A stretch of DNA of 60,000 bases from Owenia fusiformis (lineage: Eukaryota; Annelida; Polychaeta; Sabellida; Oweniidae), in contig CAIIXF020000007.1 of assembly GCA_903813345.2 (NCBI GenBank), positions 4,843,730 to 4,903,729 of the forward strand, given 5' to 3'. The notes beneath the pieces are model-generated. The model was not told where the DNA came from, searched no databases, and saw nothing but the letters and a program-made list of their open reading frames with translations. Position numbers and translations under genes: made by a program. This document shows, one piece after another, positions 13,333 to 25,800 of this stretch. The number at the start of each line of letters is the position of its first letter. The first letter of the stretch is position 1.

Positions 13333-15390
13333 CATCACAAGGAGTGTTACATAACAGTACATGTAATTGTTACAATTATGCCTTATTCTCACAAAGCAAA
13401 TGAATCATGCAATCTCACCCACTGTTTATTGACCAAGATAATTTCTAAACAATTCCTGAATGATTTGAAATTAGAAAGATAATTTCACGGTTTTTATTTG
13501 CCCAGCAGAGGAGGGTTATAAGCCAGGAATTAAGTGAACAGACATGTTGTGAATACTCTAAATAACAGAGTAATTCAAAAACATTCAGACGTTCAAAATC
13601 AGAGAGATATTAATTGAAAAATAATGGCAGACAGATGGACGGATTTTAAACGGAAATAATGGATGGCATAGTGTGTCCAGTACAATGTTCAATTGTTGCA
13701 TAAAGACTTGCATATCACCATAGTGACTCAATTACAGAGAAATGCTGCAAATCATGATAACTCGTGATTCCTCAAGTGCATATAGACAAATAGAAACTTA
13801 CTACAAATTTGAATTGTACAGGAATTAGAAGATATACTTTTTATAAATTTATAACAAATGTGAACAAAAGAATAATTGGAAATGTTTGTAAATACTGAAT
13901 ACTTTTTATATGTATTAAATGACAAGAACAAAATATTGATGATATTACTGGAAATAATTTATGTAGAACATTGTTTCTGATTCAGTGTAGATGCCTCTGG
14001 TACTTCCACTTTCGTCCTCGAAGAAAACAAGCCTAGTTTTTGAAAGGGGTATTTGGCCAGTTTTGGATATTTTTTATAAGGCCCTGTCTTAGACTGGTTA
14101 CCCATTTGTAACCTGTTAACTACTCGTATTTGCAACTTGTTAACTATTTGCAACTTGTTAACTGTAAATGGTTAACTATGTAACGTGTTACTCATTTTTT
14201 CTGGTTAACTATTTTCAACTTGTTACCCATTTGTAACTGGTTAACTATTTGTAAATTTGATTTAGAACAACTTTTAAATTACATCTATTTATTCAAAATG
14301 AAAATGTGTTTTATTGTATCCATAGACTATTTATATATTTTACTGAATGAGAAACATATTATTTCACTGAAAGGCTTGCTTCTTTTGAGGCCATCAATGC
14401 TAAACTTATAGAACAATACGAAGGTGAAAAATAAATTTAACATGAATAATATATTAGCGAACAATTGCCTTATTTAAGTAAACCACTGCCTTATTTCTTG
14501 CCACCATTTTAATTTTAAATGTATTCTCAAAAATAAAGTGGAAACCGTTGTATGTAGTGTAAGATTTAATGAAAGTCATCAATTACTGGAAATTGTTTGA
14601 AAATGCCAGAAATTCAGGAACACACAGACCTTACAAAATAGTTTGTTAATAAATTGTGTTTGTTGTTGAAGTAAAATTTCAAGAAAATGTCATATTTATC
14701 GAGTTCCCAATTTCAGAAAACAGAGTTGATATGGTTTGTAAGAATTTTAGTTAAGTGCAGATTTATAAATATAGGTGTCACTGAGTTCAGTCCATGTAAA
14801 TTGTAACTATCTCCAATAAGACTCTGTCTGGGGGTTGGACTCTGTTAAATAGCTACTAGTATTCAAAAAATATCAGGGTGATCCATATTTGGAACAAATC
14901 TATCTATTGCTTGCAAGAAAAATTATTGTATATTAAAGACATGCGATTAAGTTGTTATAATATAGGATGGTTCTTAAAATTAAACTGGCCCCTTGGTATT
15001 ATATATCTAGCAAATGTCATGTGTCAGTCCAGTACACAGTTCCAAGAAACATCAATTAAAGATATTGCAATTTATTTGAGTGTAGCAACTGGTCTGTGCA
15101 CAAGACTTATTTTCATGAAATTTTTGATGAGAATTTAAGGGTTGCAATGTCAGAATTTACATCGACATTGAATGTACAATACATAGACTATGTGGACTAT
15201 ACATGTACATCACATGGATTGTACATTAATATGGATGGGACATTAACATGGATTGTACATTAAAAATGACTCTCTATAAGTATTGATGATTTTTGACCAT
15301 CAACATGATCTATATATCCAAATGAACTGTACCATATTGTAAATTATGTATAGTTTGTAATAACATGTAATAAAGCCAAAAGGAATAAAA
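13333..15390 (+). other. Probable PARD3 3'UTR with candidate poly(A) signals
   Basis: No convincing coding sequence follows the TGA at 13330-13332. Canonical AATAAA hexamers on the + strand lie at 14430-14435, 14532-14537 and 15369-15374, with another about 15 nt later. The UTR end is therefore probably at about 14.45, 14.55 or 15.4 kb. The opposing CDC16 gene ends at 16881, so the two genes converge tail to tail. Confidence 0.55.
14090..14255 (+). repeat. Imperfect GTTAACTATTTG / TTGTTAC repeat in the 3'UTR
   Basis: Alternating GGTTAACTATTTGTAACTTG and TTACCCATTTGTAAC motifs recur with small changes across about 165 bp of the putative PARD3 3'UTR. Nothing else recognisable here. Confidence 0.7.
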
Positions 15391-15617
15391 GAAAAGTTCA
15401 TGTTTGTTCAATGGTTTGAAAAACTCTTAAATCAAGAAAAAATGAGACGGACAAATCATACTAGAGACATCATCGGGCAACGTTAGATTAAACTAATTGG
15501 CAAATTTTGTCTATATTTCTGATGAAAACATTTTGGAATAATTGAGTCATAATACATTTTATCACATGGTTAGAAGTTTCTAAGCATTTTTATTTGTCAA
15601 TTGTGATTATGCATATT

Positions 15618-15657
15618 CCGTATCACATGCCGTGTGACTCATTTTCATGTGATACGG
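15618..15657. repeat. 12-bp inverted repeat (CCGTATCACATG ... CATGTGATACGG)
   Basis: Perfect 12-bp arms with a 16-nt loop. The same core, GTATCACATG, forms the arms of the larger hairpin at 15849-15947, so both belong to one foldback-type repeat family. Confidence 0.8.
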
Positions 15658-15848
15658 TGGACTGTATCAAAGACAACGGTATGGCATCATATTATTCCAA
15701 AGCAACATCTCATTACACGTAAAATATAATAGTTACAAGCATCGAAATTACCAGAGGTACAGAGTATTGAACACAATCACAAATGACTAAATCAAGATGC
15801 TTAAAAATTCTTAGATGTGTGATAAGATCGTCATCAGACTTTTCAGCT

Positions 15849-15947
15849 CATGTGATACAGGAAATATTCCACTCGGGTAACAACGTATTACCACGCAAGC
15901 TTTGCTTTCATGGATGACCTTTCGTGGAATATTTCCTGTATCACATG
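15849..15947. repeat. Long stem-loop with perfect 24-bp arms
   Basis: Arms at 15849-15872 and 15924-15947 are exact reverse complements (core ATGTGATACAGGAAATATTC), separated by a 51-nt loop. The flanks TTTCAG/CTGAAA extend the pairing imperfectly. It lies between the converging 3' ends of PARD3 and CDC16. A MITE or foldback remnant is the simplest reading. Confidence 0.85.
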
Positions 15948-16880
15948 CTGAAACATGTGATAACTGATAGTATGAGCAATTTTTTGCATTCTTTGAATAG
16001 ACAGACTTATAAAAACATTTCAAACATTATTGAATCAAATTTAAGTTAGATCATAATCACTAAAAGTCTGCATCACATATAAATCAGACTATTGCTTGTA
16101 GATTTAGACCAGCATGATAATTCATGTTATAGTGGATAGCAAAATATATCGGTTCAAAAAGCCATTGGGAAAGTTTAGCAGATGTTCACACATCAAGCTT
16201 TTTTAAATATGTGAGTCAATGGAAGATACAATAATGGGAGCCATAAAAAATGTTCACAATTACAGGGACCATAACACAGCTGAGAAGCTTTTCTCTTTCT
16301 TTACTCTCGAGCTTTTACAGTGAAATCCACTACTACATCTGATATCATGTACAGATGTAAATCTAATAAATAGCAAACTATAGGATGTGTTTAAAAAAGA
16401 CAAAAGTTTCTTTTTTCTAGATTTCTTTATTTCCACATAGATTAATATAATGTAAAATTCGACAAGGTCGATGAAACTACATATAGATGACCTTGCTGAT
16501 TGTAGTTTACCCTAATGACTTTGATCCGTCCATGAGTAAATATTTATTTTTAATATTGTATGAGGTGATAATATAGACTGACCTTTCCAGAAAACATAAA
16601 ATTCTGAGATAAATATTTCATAACATTCATTCAGTATTTCAAGCAAAACATCAGATTAGTAGCTATTTTCACAGGAAATGGTGACATGAAATAACCTTTT
16701 CTTTAAGGACGACCAAAAGACAAATTTTCCATGGAAAAAATCGCACCAATCAAAAGTCCTACGGCACAATTTCTATTTGAATCTAATATTTTTCTTCACA
16801 TCATATTTATATTCATTATGGTAAAATTTTCATTTTGTTAAATCATGTTACTCTTGGAGTTAAGCATAATTCAATGTTTG

Positions 16881-19800
16881 TCAATCATTATCCTCCATTT
16901 CAACCTCTTCGATCATCATACTGCTATCGTTGAGAGAAGTGTCCTGGAGAGACACATCTTGAATAGATGTGTCAGGAAGAGTCCTAGGAGTGTCTGCTAA
17001 TGGGGTGTCCATGAGTGCACTTTCCATGCTAGGTAAAATACTATCATCTGCAGTCTCATTGTGGGCACCAAGGTCATCATTTTGTGCCATCAGGACATTA
17101 CTATGTGTAGTTAACATATCTGCCTCAAGAGGGCTCCCAGTCTGTGGGTCAAGGTCAAGAGTTACAGAGCTAGCATCTGGGGATGGTTTGGGCAGTTTCC
17201 CACTATATTCATAGGCTGGTAGTTCATCAGGTACATCTGAAATAACAATGTGAACAGCAAAGTGTAAGAAAATTGACAGATATTAGAAAACAACAACTCG
17301 TCACATATAAAAAAGGCGGCCATTGAAGATCTCTGCAAATTGAGGGAGATATTGAAGGCATATTAAGGAGGTCATTTTAGATGGGAAAAAGTTCAGAATA
17401 ATCATTTGTACTTACCATCACATGGGGCTATGTCCCCCATCATCTGCTCTATTGCAGCCCCCAACATTGTAGTGGAGAAAGTGTCATCTCTCTTCAGACC
17501 CAAAGCCTTGGTAAATAAGATAGGTACAGTGTATAATAAATATACAATAGAAAAAATCATGGACTATTCATGTTTGTAACACAGAACAGCATACCCTTCT
17601 TTTGAGAGCCAATGAAAAAACATATAAGAATTTAGATTTATAAGCACATATATTTGGAATTTTTGGGATGAAACTTGTAAAACAAGCTTTAATACAAGAA
17701 CACAAATGTGTACAAAATGTCCCCACCAAGTGGTGATCCCGTGAAATGGTTATCCTGAAAATGAGTAGACAAGACCTTAACAACACAATTTGAGGACGGA
17801 AAATCCAAAGTGGCCACCTTAAAATTTACCCAGAATGCCAAAAATTAGTCAGTTCTAGATTTTCATACTAAGAACCACCCCTGAAAATTTGAAATTGATC
17901 CCACACACAGTTAACCAGAAAACATGTAAACAAGACTTTACAGACAAGATTTCAGGATGGAAAATCCAAAATGGCTGCCTTGACATTTACCCAGAATGTC
18001 AAAAAACTAATCTGTTTGTAGATTTTCATACTAAGAATCATCCCTGAAAATATGAAATTGATCTACCAAACGATTCACCTGAAAACGGGTAGACAAGACT
18101 TTACAGACAAGATTTTAGGACAGAAAATCCAAAATGGCTGCCTTAACATTTACGCAGAATGCAAAAAAACTAATCAGATGTAGATTTTCATACAAAGAAT
18201 CATCCCTGAAAATTTGAAATTGATCTATCAAACCGTTCACCTACAGGCAACATTTTAAGATGGAAAATCCAAAATGGCTGCCTTGACATTTACCCAGAAT
18301 GCAAAAAACTAATCAGTTCTAGATTTTCATACTAGGAATCATTCCTGAAAATTTGAAATTGATCTACCAAACAGTTCACCTGAAAACAAGTAGACAAGAC
18401 TTTACGGGCAAGATTTTAAGATGGAAAATCCTAAATGGCTGCCTTGACATTTATCCAGAATGCCAAAAAACTAATCAGATCTAGATTTTCATACTAAAAA
18501 TCATCTCTGAAATTGATCTCCCAAACAGTTCACCTGGAAATGAGTAGACAAGACTTTACAGACAAGATTTTAGGACGGAAAATCCAAAATGGCTGCCTTG
18601 ACATTTACCCAGAATGCCCAAAAACTAATCAGATCTAGATTTTCATACTAAGAATCATCCCTGAAAATTTGAAATTGATCTACCAAACGGTTCACCTGAA
18701 AATGCGAAGACAAGACTTTACAGACAAGATTTTAGGACGGAAAATCCAAAATGGCCGACAATAAAAAAGTGATTATGAGTTTTTGCTGATTTCTTTTTAC
18801 AAAATTATCACATATAACTACTGTTAACAATAACATAGGCTTTTACAACAAAGCACACCTGAAATTATTTATAAAGCTACAAAATAGTTAAAGTATGAAA
18901 ACTGAAAAACACCATTCAATATGATACAAAGTATTATCGCGCGCTAACTTTTCTTAAAACATTCAAAATGGCTGAGATGACTGAGCTAACAGGTCCAAAA
19001 CCTAATCAGATCTAGAATGAAGTGAGCTGAACAAGATGTTAAAGTTTCAAAAGCAACTGTGAAGCCATTTTTCTTAAAGTTTGCAGACAAGGATTTTAGC
19101 ATTTGACTTCAAAATGGCCGACAGGAAGTAGGTATCGATTCAAATTTTTTTCATCCACATCTAGATGCACTCATAAGTCATCCCTGAAAATTTGAAGGTG
19201 ATATCTGTAGCGGTTTTGGAGAAAACTGCCGGACGTACGGACGGACGGACAGACAGACGGACAGACGGACAGACAGACGCGCCTAGGCCGACAATATGGC
19301 CCCACACTATGTGGTGGGGACATAAAAAAGGCACAGTTAATTTATTGCAAATAACTTAAGATTTTAACAGAGAAAGAAGAAATTACTGCTTTGGGTATTC
19401 CAGATGAAAGTGAAAATATTTTTCTTCGCTCATTCAACACTTTTTGAAGTAGTTTACTACATTGACAACAGTGTTACCAATAAGAATATGTATCCAGTCT
19501 ACTACAGAGTGTTGAACGATTCCAGGTGACATTGTATTGTATTGTAAAATGGTAACTGTAAAAGTGTCATCGGTTATATAAATACATGTATAAATAGCAT
19601 CACATAAAATATCACTAAAACATACCTTATGAAAATAGTCTACTGCAGTGATAGTGTTGCCAGTGAGGATATGTATGTAGCCTATTGCAGAGAGTGTTGA
19701 AGGATTCTGGGGGCAGAGTATCATTGCTTGTTGATGGTACTCTAAAGCATCATCATATTTTCTACAAAAATAACCCTCCATGGTGTATAGTAATGTAAAA

Positions 19801-22800
19801 CAAAATATTCTCAAGTTAAATATACTGGGAGTGTTCAGTATTGGAAAATATTCTATTGTGCAGTAATGTATTGTTCTGTTAAATCATACAGTGTATACTA
19901 TTTTACAATACATTATAGTCTAAAGTATTTTACAACTAGATAATGGCAACTCCGCGGAGTAGCAAATCCCAATGAACAAAATATCAATTACCGAATTCCA
20001 ATCAATTATACTCATTACTTTGGTTAAAATTGAAAAATTTAGATTTTAGAATTGCGAATTCCTGCAAAGCAGCCATTTTGAATTTTCTGAGGTACAAATC
20101 TGAAAAATAATAGCATAATTGTGATCTACTCCAAAATTCCTTCAATTTGAGTATAATATAGCCATACTTTGAAGGGATCGAAAAATGATTGCGAAATCGT
20201 ACATTAGACGGCCATTTTGAATTTTACGAGGCTCGAATCAGAAAAAAGATACAATATTTGCAATCTACTCTTAATTGCCTTTCATTTGAGTATAATAAAG
20301 CTATACTTCAGAAAGATCTAAAAATTAGCGAAAATTTCTGTTTTCCTGACCCCCATACACAGCCCATGGGGGTCAGGATGAAAAACACGGAATATATGTG
20401 AAATAGATAGATGTTGCGAATATACTACCAAAATTTCAAACAATAATATTAATTACTTTGGTTTAGAATGAAAAATTTATGATATTTGCGAAAAAGTCCC
20501 GTCATTTTTAAAGCGGCGGCCATCTTGAAAAAATTTTTTTTTGCATAAACTATTCATCAATATACATCTTTCCACTAAATATGAAGAAATCCGTCCACTA
20601 GTATTTGAGTTATCTTCCGGACGGACGGACGGACGGACGGACTGACTGACGGACTGACGGACTGACGGACGGACGAAGGGCTTCACTATATCCCTACCGA
20701 ACTTCGTTCGTTGGGATAATGATATATTGTGTACGATATTGTACAATACTAGTGTGAAGTGTTGTGCAATACTCGTTAGTGTACAGAATTGTGCAGTACT
20801 CTACTGTACAACATTGTAAAATATTCTATATTGTACAATATTGTAAAATAACAGATCATTCTACAACAAGAATTTCTCTAATCTGCTTGCATTCTACTAA
20901 CTACTCACCTGCCTGTCAAAGTTGTGCATATAACTGGTCAAAATATCCATCTGATAAACTTTCATCCAAGTGTAAGAATCTGTTGAAAATTAAAATATGA
21001 TATTTATCCCTTACTTGAGTTTTCTACAACAATGTCCCAGGTTGCTAAGTAACGGTTCCCATTTCTCTGGGATTAGTTCTTCACTGACAGTTTGAATCTT
21101 CTCCAGGGCTTTCTTGAAATAACATTCCGCAGCCTCCCAGCTGAAAGAAGAGTGAAGGATTATATAGGAATTAATAGATGCTCAAACAATAATAATTTTG
21201 AATATAATGAATAACAATAGACTAGATGCGAGTAGACATAATCTTGATTTACGTCATTAAATATTCAAAATTCAGTGATGTCATTTTTGAAATCTACATG
21301 TAAAAGTACATCTAGAAATATGGTTTCGAAAATTGTTTATCAACTTTGAAAATTAAATCTTTTTTGAAAGTTTGACTTCTCATTCGGGTTGATTCCCCAT
21401 AGACCCAATGTTACAAAATCACAAAAAGAGAAATATCTTTTCTTGTATTGGACAGATAACATTTTCTTTTACTGGACATCTTTCAATTTGCATAACTGTT
21501 AGATACATAAGGGTTATATGAAAATGGAACCACTAAAACAAATGTAATTGAATTTAAAGGGAACTTTCTGCTATACCCACCATGCTATCTGACCCAAATG
21601 AGCCACCTGGTGGTGAAACTGGTAAATACCTACTAGCATCTGCGTTATTTAGAAACAGATCCACAGAAATCAGTCATGACATTAACTTCTATTTGAATGT
21701 TTCTCATTTGAATCCAACTGGCAAATATACATTTAAAAGTAATATCTCTCATATAAAAATGGAGATGATTAATTCTCTCAAATCATTGAGTGTTGATCAA
21801 ATCAAATCATATTTCAATACCTACTGATTGCAATAAATTAACAGAAGAAGCATTTGTCACTGGTGGATCAAGGGGGGGGGGGCATGGGGCCCGGGCCTCC
21901 CCCGTTGGGTTGAACCTCAATTAGTGGGCCTTTTGGGCATAACTTGAAGATTTTCAAAATTTAGGTCCAACTTTTGAATATAAGGCACAAAAGTTTTTTC
22001 TACTAAGCACGGAAAGTTTTTCATGATTTAAAATGTTGGCCCCCCTATAAAAAAGTTATTTTACATCCATGTACTACTATAAAAAGAAAAAATATTTTCG
22101 AACAATAAATTCTAACATACTCATGATTTTGAAAAGAGACTACTCCCATCTCATGAAGCACAAATGGATCCTCTGGTGCAATTTCCCGTGCCTGGGTGAA
22201 GAATTTCTCTGCAAGTTTCGGGTTGTTTGTGAGACCATATTCTAAACCTATGTATAACATTGGTAAGTGGCACCTGGAAAACATGAGGTAAACATGGAGT
22301 AAAACATGAATCATACAACAATTTAATCTACAAATATCCTTAACGCTTTATTATTTTTATCTATCAGTGCAGAGTCAGCTCCCAAAATTAGCTGAAAAGT
22401 ATACTATACGTAGATGTCGAAGACACTGCACACACAAATTTTTTAGAGAAAAATCTATAAGTCATACAAGTCAGGAAATTAGTAAATTACCTGCTTGTTT
22501 GTCAGAACTGGCAAATGAATTTGCCATATTTTGGGATGATATTTGTTGTATCAGTTGCACGTGTGGTTTAACCTCTTGACTACCTGGAGTGACAAGATCT
22601 CTCGTCACCTTAGAAATAACCTTGAAACCCAGAGTGACAAGAAAATCTGTCACGAAATTTTTCACTAAAATGAACAATTGTCATCCAATTTAAAATATGT
22701 AGAAATAATTTCTGCCATCTAATTTTACTAAGTTGAGCATATAAAGTTGCATAGGTACTTTTTAAAATGTCAAAAGGTGGCAAAAATGAAAAATTCTCTG

Positions 22801-25800
22801 GTTTCAACCAATTTTAGAGTCTGGGATTCAAGAGGTTAAGGGGATGTGCGCTTACTGATGTTTAATTGCTAATGAGGGGACACACAACTTATTAATCCTT
22901 CCGCCGAGTGAGAAGACGAATAGATGGCATTTTAAAAACAAGAATATAGTCCAATTATTGTAATTGTAACGACCCTTGATAGCAAGTTGCTACTACGGCC
23001 CAGCTGTAGTGGCTTAAGCCTTTATAGCTCAGTAAGTAGAGCATCAGTCTTTGGATCCAAGGGTCCTAGGTTCGATTCCCACACGGGGCATTGAATTTAG
23101 CACACTTTCTTTCAATTTCTTTATCTGGCTTGTTACACTATGCTCGTTAGTTAATTAGTTAGTCATTCCCCTGGGGCGCCCTCGGGTCATTACATTGGTG
23201 TCAGATGTGGGATCAGAGCATTGGTTGTATCCTTTGCGCCCTTGTGTATATGGTAGTTACTGCTAGGGAAGCAGGGCTGACCACGAGGGCGTGGTCCTTT
23301 CAAAGGGGGAGATAGTGTAACGACCCTTGATAGCAAGTTGCTACTACGGCCCAGCTGTAGTGGCTTAAGCCTTTATAGCTCAGTAAGTAGAGCATCAGTC
23401 TTTGGATCCAAGGGTCCTAGGTTCGATTCCCACACGGGGCATTGAATTTAGCACACTTTCTTTCAATTTCTTTATCTGGCTTGTTACACTATGCTCGTTA
23501 GTTAATTAGTTAGTCATTCCCCTGGGGCGCCCTCGGGTCATTACATAATTATATAAGCACCACCAGTGCTTGGAAATTGGTAAGTACATGAATGAAAAGG
23601 TGTTTGTATGGACCAACGCTAACACATGATTTGATGTGGTTGAGGTGCATTTTCTTTAAGAAATTTGACCTTTTTGACCTGCCTCCATTTGTCAAAATCA
23701 GAGTGACAATTTTTGATATTTTCTATAGATGGCGTATTCAACAGGTGAGATCTTTTGATTTTCGTTGGAAGTTTTGGTTCAAACTTTTTTGACTGACAGA
23801 GGACATACTGGGGTATGATGGCGTGATAGCAAAACATGACCACAAATGTTGGTTTTCTCTGAAAGACAAATCATTTAGATGGGAATACGCATGTTATAGC
23901 ATTTGGTTGTGTGAGGCCTGAATGGATCATATCTAACCTATCTATTATATTGATATTAGAGACACAACTCATTCTATGTAGGTACCTGACTTACCCTTTC
24001 ATTAACTGTGAAGCTGTAAAATATGCTGCCATTGCTTGGTCGTGCTCATTCTCTACAGCAAATGAATGTCCAAATGCTAACCAAGCAGGTCCAAACACAC
24101 GATCCAAAGTTGTAGCTTTGCTCAGATACCGCCTAGCAGCCTCATTTTTTCCAACGAGCAAATAATAACACCCCACAGCGAACCATGATACTGGTTTACT
24201 GGGGTAGAGGTCAACTAGTTTGTGGGCCAGGGAGAACAATGCTAAAAGTAAATATTGTTTTTTTATATAAAATATGTATTATCAAAACTCAGTGTCCATT
24301 TATGACCCTAAAATATTCCCCAAAACCAATAAATTGCAAACAAACTTTCTTTTCTTTAATTTTAATTGAAAGTGAATTGATCTTCTTTTTAAAACCAAAT
24401 GAATTTTTAAAGTACTGTATTGGTGTACTTTAGGTCCACAAATGAGTCACTTTTATTGATTTGAAGATATCGTTATGAAAACACAATACTACAGTAGCCA
24501 TAGAGAACACTGAACTCATATACTCAAATGTGCAATTTTTATTTGAAAAAGCAATCATTAATCTCTTAGTGACTATTTTGTTGACATATCATAAATTACA
24601 ATTTTCAACATTTGAAATTTACCAAAACAAAATACCACCACCTGTAACTGTAATTGCAATATTTACAGAAATGAAACAATTCATTGCCCAGCAACAGTCA
24701 TCTTCCCTGTCACAAAAACAGTTGCTATAGCAATGTCACCACTTCATGGCGATGATGTTGAAACTAACCATTAGACTTATGAAGCTCTATTAATACTGCT
24801 ATATGGAGAGGGAGACAGCTGTAGTTGTGAGGATCCTTCCTTAGAATTCTGAAAAATAAAAGACATGATCTAAACTCATAAGCAACTTTATCAGAATCTA
24901 GGAAATCACAAATATTGAGAAACCGCAGTTTGAAAACGGTTGAAAACTCACTTATGAGTAAATAACTTGTCCTGTATATTTTGTTTGAGAAATCAAATTA
25001 ATTTAAACTCTTTCAAAGGCAGTACAGTCTATGAAATGAATCATTCCCATATGAGTTTTTTTCTTACAATACAATATAGAATTTGATTCCATGTCCCCAT
25101 CTTAAACAAAAATCTGTATGGTTTGCAATATCAATTTAAAAAAAATTAAACTAACACAGCTCTTTTGCCAAATAAGAGGCCACATCTGCAAAGAAAACTG
25201 CATAAACTATGTCACAGAACCTCCATTTTGTCATTTTCAGAATGTGAATACCAACAATAAATTGTCATTAGATTTAGAAAATAATAAATATTCCTTCATA
25301 AATTAATTTGACATTGAACATTGTAAACTGTCAGAAATTAGTTGCCAATACCACTCTGCCATCTTTCAATAGAAGAGAGAATAACATGTCAAATAACTTC
25401 TCAAGGATTAAAGGTAATGTTATAAGTTCTGCATTTATTCAACAAGTGGTCCAAAGCTATGCATTATGCCCTATGTGAAGCTTAATATGATCAATTTGAC
25501 TAAATTCTAAACATCAAGTGTCAAAAATCAGATGTGCCGGTCATTAAATTATGACTTTTCACAAGATACTTAAAAGAAATGACCAAACTGCATCCTCCTA
25601 GTTCCAAAAATGCGAACTCATGCCATGGTCACATTTTTTTCATTTCCAGTGCCCGACCGATGAGTATTTTGTTCAACATTGCATTTAGTTTTGACAAATT
25701 TCTCATCGACCAGTTGCCGGTTTTGAAGATCGGAGCAAATGTGACCACGGCATAATGTGACCCTCTCCCTCATTTATGTAGATCATGTTTTCTTGTCATG

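Larger units (their letters stand above)
15391..16880. other. Intergenic spacer between convergent PARD3 and CDC16
   Basis: No coding exon is supported. It holds the two GTATCACATG hairpins and, nearest CDC16, the presumed CDC16 3'UTR. TTTATT (AATAAA on the - strand) occurs at about 16427 and 16546. Confidence 0.6.
22965..23545 (+). mobile_element. Complete TRIM (miniature LTR retrotransposon), 581 bp, identical LTRs
   Basis: Two 230-bp direct repeats (22965-23194 and 23316-23545) look identical and begin TGTAACGACCC and end GGGTCATTACA, i.e. TG...CA with inverted tips. A TAAT duplication flanks the element at 22961-22964 and 23546-23549. Directly after LTR1 is a primer-binding-like TTGGTGTCAGATGTGGGATC, of the type used with tRNA-Leu by some Ty3/gypsy elements. 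Directly before LTR2 is the purine tract AAAGGGGGAGATAG. The internal region is only 121 bp with no ORF, so it must move in trans. Identical LTRs imply recent insertion. It sits in a CDC16 intron. Confidence 0.92.

Noticed and set aside
19231-20676. CRISPR-like array from the GGAC repeats
   Set aside because: Simple tetranucleotide microsatellites in eukaryotic repeats, with no spacers.
23018-23090. Functional tRNA gene
   Set aside because: Box A, box B and the D arm are good, but the acceptor, anticodon and T stems do not pair well, and the block lies inside an LTR in two identical copies.
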